From Nitrososphaerales archaeon TH5888 (GTDB lineage Archaea > Thermoproteota > Nitrososphaeria > Nitrososphaerales > Nitrososphaeraceae), in assembly GCA_014523595.1 (NCBI GenBank), contig JAATVN010000090.1:1-10731 (forward strand): a stretch of DNA of 10,731 bases. Direction: 5' to 3'. Position 1 is the first letter of the stretch; the number at the start of each line of letters is the position of its first letter. A program made the position numbers and the translations under genes. Below are positions 5,068 through 10,731 of the stretch, piece after piece. The notes below the pieces were generated by a model, which saw nothing but the letters and a program-made list of their open reading frames with translations, made no database searches and had not been told where the DNA came from.

Positions 5068-5319
5068 TTGTCTTCTGATAAAAAAGATATTAAAATTACG
5101 AATCATGTATATCAGCCTAAACACGAAATTTTATCCAAAAAAGATGCTGAAGAAGTTTTAAAGAAATACAATACTAAGCCAAGTCAGCTCCCATACATAT
5201 TAATTAACGACAAGGGATTAGAGGATCTAGACGTGAGACCAGGAGATATTATTAAGATAACAAGAACGTCATTTACTGCCGGCGAAAGTGTTTATTATAG
5301 ATATGTAGTGGAGGACTAG
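5068..5319 (+). CDS. rpoH: DNA-directed RNA polymerase subunit H (Rpb5 C-terminal homologue)
   Basis: This 83-residue protein is the archaeal counterpart of the C-terminal domain of eukaryotic Rpb5. It sits on the lower jaw of RNA polymerase, near downstream DNA. The family core is intact: NHVYQPKHEILS (12-23), a helix KKDAEEVLKKYN, then LPYI, VRPGDIIKITR (56-66) and the closing TAGESVYYRYVVED. The start is TTG at 5068. No ATG, GTG or TTG occurs between it and the conserved HV-PKH segment, so a rare start codon appears genuine. The usual Asp-Pro after LP-I is replaced by Asp-Lys. It is the first gene of the polymerase operon, and its end carries the Shine-Dalgarno (GGAGG, 5310-5314) for rpoB, 7 bases downstream. 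Confidence 0.93.
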   Translation: MSSDKKDIKITNHVYQPKHEILSKKDAEEVLKKYNTKPSQLPYILINDKGLEDLDVRPGDIIKITRTSFTAGESVYYRYVVED

Positions 5320-5326
5320 CACAGCC

Positions 5327-8300
5327 ATGTCACAAAATACACTTGATATGTGGGCAATTATCCACAATATTTTACAAAAGGAAGGAGTAGCAAGACAACA
5401 TCTCAATTCCTATGGCGAATTTATTGAACGAGGACTGCAAAGTATTATCGATGAAGTCGGAGAGATAGAAATTGAAACTGCAGAATACCCGTACAAAATA
5501 CGATTGGGCAAAATTAAACTACAGCAACCCAGAATCATGGAATTAGATGGTTCGGTAACTCACGTAGCTCCTGTAGAAGCCAGGCTTCGCAACCTAACTT
5601 ATGGATCTCCTATAATGCTTGAATGCAGTATTGTTGAAGATGAAAGAATTCTAGAATCAAGATTTATTCATATTGGAGATATTCCAGTTATGGTAAATTC
5701 AAACGCCTGCATACTGCATAACCTTCCCGATACAAAACTCATTGAACTTGGAGAAGATCCAAAAGACCCAGGAGGCTATTTTGTTATTAATGGTTCAGAG
5801 CGTGTAATCATTGGCTTAGAAGATTTATCATACAACAAGATTATTGTTGATACAGAAGAAACAACTGGTAACTTGGTTTACAAGGCAAAAGTTTACTCTT
5901 CAATTGTCGGATATCGTGCAAAATTGGAACTAATTATGAGACCAGACGGTTCAATTGTTGCCAAAATTCCAGGATCTCCTGTCGACATTCCACTTATTAC
6001 ATTAATTAGGGCGCTGGGTCTTGAATCTGATAAAGATATTGCAGATGGTGTCTCTCTAAATTCAATAATACAGGATGAGTTAGAACCCTCATTTGAGAAA
6101 GCAGGAGAAATTGTGACCAGTAGGGACGCAATTGTCTACATAAGCAAAAGAATAGCGCCCGGAATGTTGGAAGAATTTCAGATAAAGAGGGCTGAAACTT
6201 TACTTGATTGGGGATTGCTTCCACATCTTGGAAAGAATCCTGAAAACAGAAACGAAAAGGCGCTCTTTTTGGGTGAGGCAACATGCAAACTTGTTGAACT
6301 TAGACTTAATTTGGTGGCGTCTGATGATAAGGACCATTATGGTAATAAAGTTATAAAATTTGCAGGTCAGATGCTAGCAGACCTCTTCAGAACAGCCTTT
6401 AGAAATCTTGTGCGAGATATGAAATATCAACTGGAAAGATCCGGTCAAAAGCGAGGGATAAATGCAGTCGCTGCAGCAGTAAGACCAGGAATAATTTCTG
6501 ATAAATTAAACAATGCCATTGCAACCGGAAACTGGGGAAGGGGAAGAGTAGGTGTTACCCAACTCTTAGACAGAACAAATTACATATCAACTATTAGTCA
6601 TCTTCGCAGAATTCAATCACCTTTAAGCAGAAGTCAACCTAATTTTGAAGCAAGGGATCTTCATTCTACACACTTTGGTAGGATATGCCCTGCTGAAACC
6701 CCTGAAGGGTCAAACTGCGGTCTAGTAAAAAATATTGCTTTATCTTCCATAATATCGGTAAGCGTCTCTGTTTCAGAGATAATTGAAAAGTTGTACGAAC
6801 TGGGCGCCCATCCTGTTGAAGAGGCTTCTGATATGTTGCGAAAAAATGGAACCAGAATATTTGTAGACGGACGCCTAATTGGTTACTACGATAATGGGCA
6901 GCACTTGACTGATACTCTTAGAAGTTTAAGAAGGTCCGGAAAAATGCACGCGCATGTTGGGATATACTATTATTCAAACGAAAATGAAAATGCAACAAAG
7001 CGTCTGTACGTAAGTTGTAATTCTGGAAGAATACTTAGGCCACTTGCAATTGTAAAGGAAGGCAAACCAGTAATAACACTTGATGTTCTTGACTTGATAA
7101 AAAGGAATATGAAATCCTGGTCCGACTTGCTATGGATGGGTATGATAGAATTAATCGATGCAAATGAAGAGGAAAATTGTTATGTGGCAATGAACTATGC
7201 CAGCCTTGAACCAAATCACACACATCTTGAAATTTATCCACCATCGATACTGGGCGTTGGGGCTTCCATAATTCCATATCCAGAGCACAATCAATCTCCA
7301 AGAAATACTTATGAAAGTGCAATGGCAAAACAGAGTCTGGGATTTTCCACACCTTTAATGAATGCAAGCACCTACGTAAGACAACACTTTATGCTGTATC
7401 CACAAATTCCTGTTGTTACAACTAAAGCGATAAACCTTCTTGGAATGGAAGAACGTCCTACAGGTCAAAACTGTATTGTCGCAGTATTACCATTTGAAGG
7501 ATATAATATAGAAGATGCAGTAGTATTTAACAAATCATCTGTAGATAGAGGTCTTGGCAGAACTTTCTTTTACAGAGTGTATGAAGCAGAAGCAAAACAG
7601 TATCCAGGAGGAATGAAAGACAAATTTGAAATTCCGTCATCTGACGCAAATATTAGAGGATACCGTGGCGAGAAATCATACAGGTTACTTGAAGATGACG
7701 GTGCTATAATGCACGAATCAATAGTAAATGGAGGAGACATATTGATTGGTCGAACTTCGCCGCCAAGGTTTATGGAAGAATACAAGGAATTTGAGGTAAA
7801 GGGCCCGTATAGAAGAGATACATCAATAGGTGTAAGACCTTCTGAGAATGGGGTAATCGATTCAGTTGTAATGACTCAATCCGTAGATGGAGGAAAAATG
7901 TACAAGATTCGAGTCAGGGACATGAGAATACCAGAAATTGGAGATAAATTTGCATCAAGACATGGCCAAAAAGGTGTTGTAGGCATGCTTGTTCCACAAG
8001 AAGACCTTCCTTATACCGAAGATGGGGTAGTTCCAGATGTTATGATTAATCCACACGCATTTCCATCAAGAATGACTGTCGGCCAATTCATGGAGTCACT
8101 AGCAGGAAAATCTTCTGCCCTTCGGGGTAAGGTGGTTGATGGTTCAGCCTTTGTGGGAGAAAAAATTAATGATCTTAAGGAAGTACTAGAAAAATATGGC
8201 TTCAAAGCGACTGGCAAAGAAGTGATGTATGATGGACGTACTGGCAAGAAGTTTAATGCTGAAGTGTATGTCGGTGTAGTCTATTACCAGAAACTTCACC

Positions 8301-8677
8301 ACATGGTAGCTGATAAGATTCACAGTAGAGCAAGAGGACAGGTTCAGATGCTTACAAAACAACCAACAGAAGGTCGTGCTCGAGGTGGAGGTCTTAGGTT
8401 TGGTGAGATGGAGAGGGACTGTTTGATTGCGTATGGGGCTTCAATGATGCTAAAAGACAGGCTTTTAGAAGAGTCTGACAAGGCTGAAGTAAATATTTGT
8501 GAACGCTGCGGATTACTAGCCTATTATGATATCAAACAAAGAAGGTATGTATGCAGGGTGTGTGGTGACAGAGCAAAAATTTCTTCAGTGGCCATTGCCT
8601 ATGCGTTTAAACTATTATTGCAAGAAATGATAAGTCTTAACGTTGCTCCAAGGTTGATTCCAAAGGAGAAGGTGTAA
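5327..8677 (+). CDS. rpoB: DNA-directed RNA polymerase subunit B (non-split)
   Basis: This 1116-residue protein is the second-largest polymerase subunit (Rpb2/bacterial beta homologue) and forms half of the active-site cleft. The gene is not split into B'' and B', as it is in many euryarchaeal methanogens. Landmarks in order: GGYFVINGSERV (149-160); HFGRICPAETPEG, with Cys454; GQNCIVAVLPFEGYNIEDA, ending at Ala731; GDKFASRHGQKG (872-883), which includes conserved active-centre residues; GRARGGGLRFGEMERD (1016-1031). A C-terminal zinc site is formed by C1058, C1061, C1076 and C1079. No intein, frameshift or missing motif is seen. An in-frame TAG at 5306-5308 fixes the ATG at 5327, with GGAGG 12 bases upstream inside the rpoH end. 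It is co-transcribed with rpoH and rpoA1. Confidence 0.97.
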   Translation: MSQNTLDMWAIIHNILQKEGVARQHLNSYGEFIERGLQSIIDEVGEIEIETAEYPYKIRLGKIKLQQPRIMELDGSVTHVAPVEARLRNLTYGSPIMLECSIVEDERILESRFIHIGDIPVMVNSNACILHNLPDTKLIELGEDPKDPGGYFVINGSERVIIGLEDLSYNKIIVDTEETTGNLVYKAKVYSSIVGYRAKLELIMRPDGSIVAKIPGSPVDIPLITLIRALGLESDKDIADGVSLNSIIQDELEPSFEKAGEIVTSRDAIVYISKRIAPGMLEEFQIKRAETLLDWGLLPHLGKNPENRNEKALFLGEATCKLVELRLNLVASDDKDHYGNKVIKFAGQMLADLFRTAFRNLVRDMKYQLERSGQKRGINAVAAAVRPGIISDKLNNAIATGNWGRGRVGVTQLLDRTNYISTISHLRRIQSPLSRSQPNFEARDLHSTHFGRICPAETPEGSNCGLVKNIALSSIISVSVSVSEIIEKLYELGAHPVEEASDMLRKNGTRIFVDGRLIGYYDNGQHLTDTLRSLRRSGKMHAHVGIYYYSNENENATKRLYVSCNSGRILRPLAIVKEGKPVITLDVLDLIKRNMKSWSDLLWMGMIELIDANEEENCYVAMNYASLEPNHTHLEIYPPSILGVGASIIPYPEHNQSPRNTYESAMAKQSLGFSTPLMNASTYVRQHFMLYPQIPVVTTKAINLLGMEERPTGQNCIVAVLPFEGYNIEDAVVFNKSSVDRGLGRTFFYRVYEAEAKQYPGGMKDKFEIPSSDANIRGYRGEKSYRLLEDDGAIMHESIVNGGDILIGRTSPPRFMEEYKEFEVKGPYRRDTSIGVRPSENGVIDSVVMTQSVDGGKMYKIRVRDMRIPEIGDKFASRHGQKGVVGMLVPQEDLPYTEDGVVPDVMINPHAFPSRMTVGQFMESLAGKSSALRGKVVDGSAFVGEKINDLKEVLEKYGFKATGKEVMYDGRTGKKFNAEVYVGVVYYQKLHHMVADKIHSRARGQVQMLTKQPTEGRARGGGLRFGEMERDCLIAYGASMMLKDRLLEESDKAEVNICERCGLLAYYDIKQRRYVCRVCGDRAKISSVAIAYAFKLLLQEMISLNVAPRLIPKEKV

Positions 8678-8682
8678 AAATT

Positions 8683-10731
8683 ATGGAAGTTGAAGATACT
8701 CTAAAAATTTTAGGCGGCATAAGGTTTAGCGTACTATCCCCTGTTGAGATACGCAAGTTCAGTGTAGTTGAAATCACCGCTCCAGAAACATATGATGAGG
8801 ATGGGATGGCCGTCCAGGGTGGTCTCATGGACAATAGACTCGGAACATTAGAACCCGGACAAAAGTGTGGAACTTGTGGAAATACATCTGCCAACTGCCC
8901 CGGACACTTTGGTCATATTGAATTGGCTGAAGCAGTACTGCATATTGCTTTTGTGGATGATATTCACAAACTATTACTTGTTTCTTGCAGGTCGTGTAGC
9001 AGAATAAAACTTTCAAATGAAGACCTCGCAAAATACAAGGATCTTCGAGATACAAAGGCTGCATATGCTGTAATTACTCTTGAAAATATCAAAGAGGAAA
9101 TAATAGAAAAAGCCAAGAAGGTAAAGATTTGTCCTCATTGTCAAAAGGAGCAATATGATCTTGTCTTTACAAAGCCTACAATATTTGTAGAAAAAACAGA
9201 AATTGGTGAAAACAGGCTTCTTCCAATCACAATCAGAGAAAGGCTGATGAATATTCCAAATGATGATCTCGTTTTGTTAGGATATGACCCGGAAACGGCA
9301 AGACCAGAATGGTTTGTTCTGCAAGTTCTACCAGTACCTCCGGTTACCGTTAGACCATCAATCATTCTGGAAACTGGAATAAGATCAGAGGACGACCTTA
9401 CTCATAAATTAGTCGACATTATCCGAGTCAATCAAAGACTTAAAGAAAGTAAGGAAGCAGGCACACCTCCTCTAATTGTTCAGGACCTGGTAGATCTACT
9501 TCAGTATCATGTAACTACGTATTTTGATAATGAAGTATCTGGCATTCCACAGGCTCATCATAGATCCGGCAGGCCATTGAAAACACTAACTCAGAGGCTA
9601 AAGGGAAAGGAAGGACGCTTCAGAGGATCGTTATCTGGCAAGAGAGTAGATTTTTCCAGCCGAACCGTTATCTCTCCGGATCCCAATTTGACAATCTCCG
9701 ACGTTGGTGTACCCGTTGATGTAGCAAAAAAACTAACGATACCTGAAACAGTTAGCGAATGGAACATTGAAGACCTGAAGAAAATGATAATTAACGGACC
9801 AAATGAATATCCGGGAGCCAATTATATCATTAGAACAGATGGCGTAAAAATACGACTTGATTATGTTACCGATAGAAATATTCTGGCCGATTCAATTAGT
9901 CCTGGATACGTTGTAGAGAGGCACTTACGTGATGGAGATGCGGTAATCTTTAACAGACAACCATCTTTGCATAGGATGTCAATTATGGCACATTATGTAA
10001 AGGTACTGCCGTACAGAACATTTAGACTACATCCTGCAGTATGCCCCCCTTACAACGCAGATTTTGATGGCGATGAAATGAACCTTCACGTTCCACAGAG
10101 TGAAGAGGCACGTGCCGAGGCTGCGCTGTTGATGAGAGTACAGGACCAGTTAATTTCTCCAAGATACGGAGGGCCAATAATTGGTGCAATAAGGGATTTC
10201 ATAACAGGTGCATTTATCCTTACACAGGATAAGACATTTTTGAAAGAAGATGAATTTACAAATCTGGCATTGCTAGGCGGATATTCAGGACCTCTACCTG
10301 AGCCAAAGCATCATGAGAACGGCAGAAAAATCTACACTGGAAAACAGCTCTTTTCACTCTTTTTACCAAAGGACTTTAATTTTGTTATTACCTCAAAATG
10401 GAACAAGGCATCAAAGGGCGAAGGCAAAGACGTTGTCATAAAGAATGGCGAACTGATGAGTGGAGTTATTGACAAGGCGTCTATTGGCGCAGAAGAACCA
10501 GATAGTGTTTTACACAGAATAGCCAAAGATTATGGAAACGAGGCAGCAAAGCGATTTTTGGATTCAATTCTAATTGTATTAAAAACTTACCTTACACATA
10601 ACGGTTTTTCATACGGCTACTCTGATCTCTGGTTGTCAGATGAAACGAGAGAAGAGATTAGTAGTGTTATTCTCAAGGCATATGAAAAAGTATATGAATT
10701 AATAAAACAGCACGATGATGAAACATTACCA
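8683..10731 (+). CDS. rpoA1: DNA-directed RNA polymerase subunit A' (partial, runs off right edge)
   Basis: The frame is open for 683 codons to the window end. This is the largest polymerase subunit (Rpb1/bacterial beta-prime homologue), which carries the catalytic magnesium site. The N-terminal clamp zinc sites are present: C62, C65, C72 and H75, then C102/C105 with C150/C153. The lid/rudder region follows as LKGKEGRFRGSLSGKRVDFS (306-325), then FNRQPSLHRMS (423-433). The catalytic loop NADFDGDEMN lies at 458-467 with D460, D462 and D464, intact and without an intein. The ATG is 5 bases after the rpoB stop, with GGAG at 8665-8668. Several Thaumarchaeota carry an unsplit rpoA; the window ends too early to tell whether A'' is fused here. 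Confidence 0.96.
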   Translation, partial: MEVEDTLKILGGIRFSVLSPVEIRKFSVVEITAPETYDEDGMAVQGGLMDNRLGTLEPGQKCGTCGNTSANCPGHFGHIELAEAVLHIAFVDDIHKLLLVSCRSCSRIKLSNEDLAKYKDLRDTKAAYAVITLENIKEEIIEKAKKVKICPHCQKEQYDLVFTKPTIFVEKTEIGENRLLPITIRERLMNIPNDDLVLLGYDPETARPEWFVLQVLPVPPVTVRPSIILETGIRSEDDLTHKLVDIIRVNQRLKESKEAGTPPLIVQDLVDLLQYHVTTYFDNEVSGIPQAHHRSGRPLKTLTQRLKGKEGRFRGSLSGKRVDFSSRTVISPDPNLTISDVGVPVDVAKKLTIPETVSEWNIEDLKKMIINGPNEYPGANYIIRTDGVKIRLDYVTDRNILADSISPGYVVERHLRDGDAVIFNRQPSLHRMSIMAHYVKVLPYRTFRLHPAVCPPYNADFDGDEMNLHVPQSEEARAEAALLMRVQDQLISPRYGGPIIGAIRDFITGAFILTQDKTFLKEDEFTNLALLGGYSGPLPEPKHHENGRKIYTGKQLFSLFLPKDFNFVITSKWNKASKGEGKDVVIKNGELMSGVIDKASIGAEEPDSVLHRIAKDYGNEAAKRFLDSILIVLKTYLTHNGFSYGYSDLWLSDETREEISSVILKAYEKVYELIKQHDDETLP

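Noticed and set aside
5327..10731. Possible inteins or split points in rpoB and rpoA1.
   Set aside because: Conserved motifs follow one another at normal spacing and rpoB has a usual length. NADFDGD is uninterrupted and no splicing motifs are seen.
1..10731. Mobile elements, CRISPR arrays, toxin-antitoxin or defence genes.
   Set aside because: I saw no transposase or integrase motif, no regularly spaced repeats, no terminal inverted repeats with target duplications, and no defence-protein motifs.

Overview
The window is archaeal and most probably from an ammonia-oxidising Nitrososphaeria (Thaumarchaeota). The right half carries the archaeal RNA polymerase order rpoH-rpoB-rpoA1, with an uninterrupted (non-split) rpoB. 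The left half has TATA-like promoters, very short leaders, AT-rich DNA, long intergenic gaps and a secreted protein rich in N-glycosylation sequons. The low G+C fits a Nitrosocosmicus-like member of the Nitrososphaeraceae. That placement is my inference; no 16S or amo gene is present to confirm it.

Left part (1-2615): a minus-strand gene runs off the left edge. It encodes a type-3 (dinuclear) copper protein resembling the pyoverdine-maturation tyrosinase PvdP: an N-terminal beta-rich domain followed by histidine clusters matching CuA and CuB. Its start codon is fixed by an in-frame stop upstream, and it has no signal peptide. A perfect 16-bp palindrome lies between its TATA-like element and its start codon, where a repressor would act. 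Divergent from it, across a 610-bp spacer, is a 170-aa protein made of two beta-rich repeats offset by 81 residues; their 55-residue cores are 80% identical.

Middle (2616-5067): three small genes sit among long non-coding gaps. They are a 80-aa secreted protein, a convergent short MscS-type channel that ends only 7 nt away, and, divergent from the channel, a zinc-ribbon/DUF4342 protein. Several inverted repeats occur here. The 8-mer AAGATCTT occurs three times in the window, each time in non-coding DNA.

Right part (5068-10731): a compact operon of RNA polymerase subunits H, B and A' (rpoA1, cut by the right edge). Intergenic gaps are 7 and 5 nt, and the expected catalytic and zinc motifs are intact. 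This is housekeeping DNA and looks ordinary.

I see no mobile element, CRISPR array, rRNA or convincing tRNA. There is no clear new multi-gene system. The parts most worth following are the copper protein with its palindrome and the duplicated-repeat protein opposite it.
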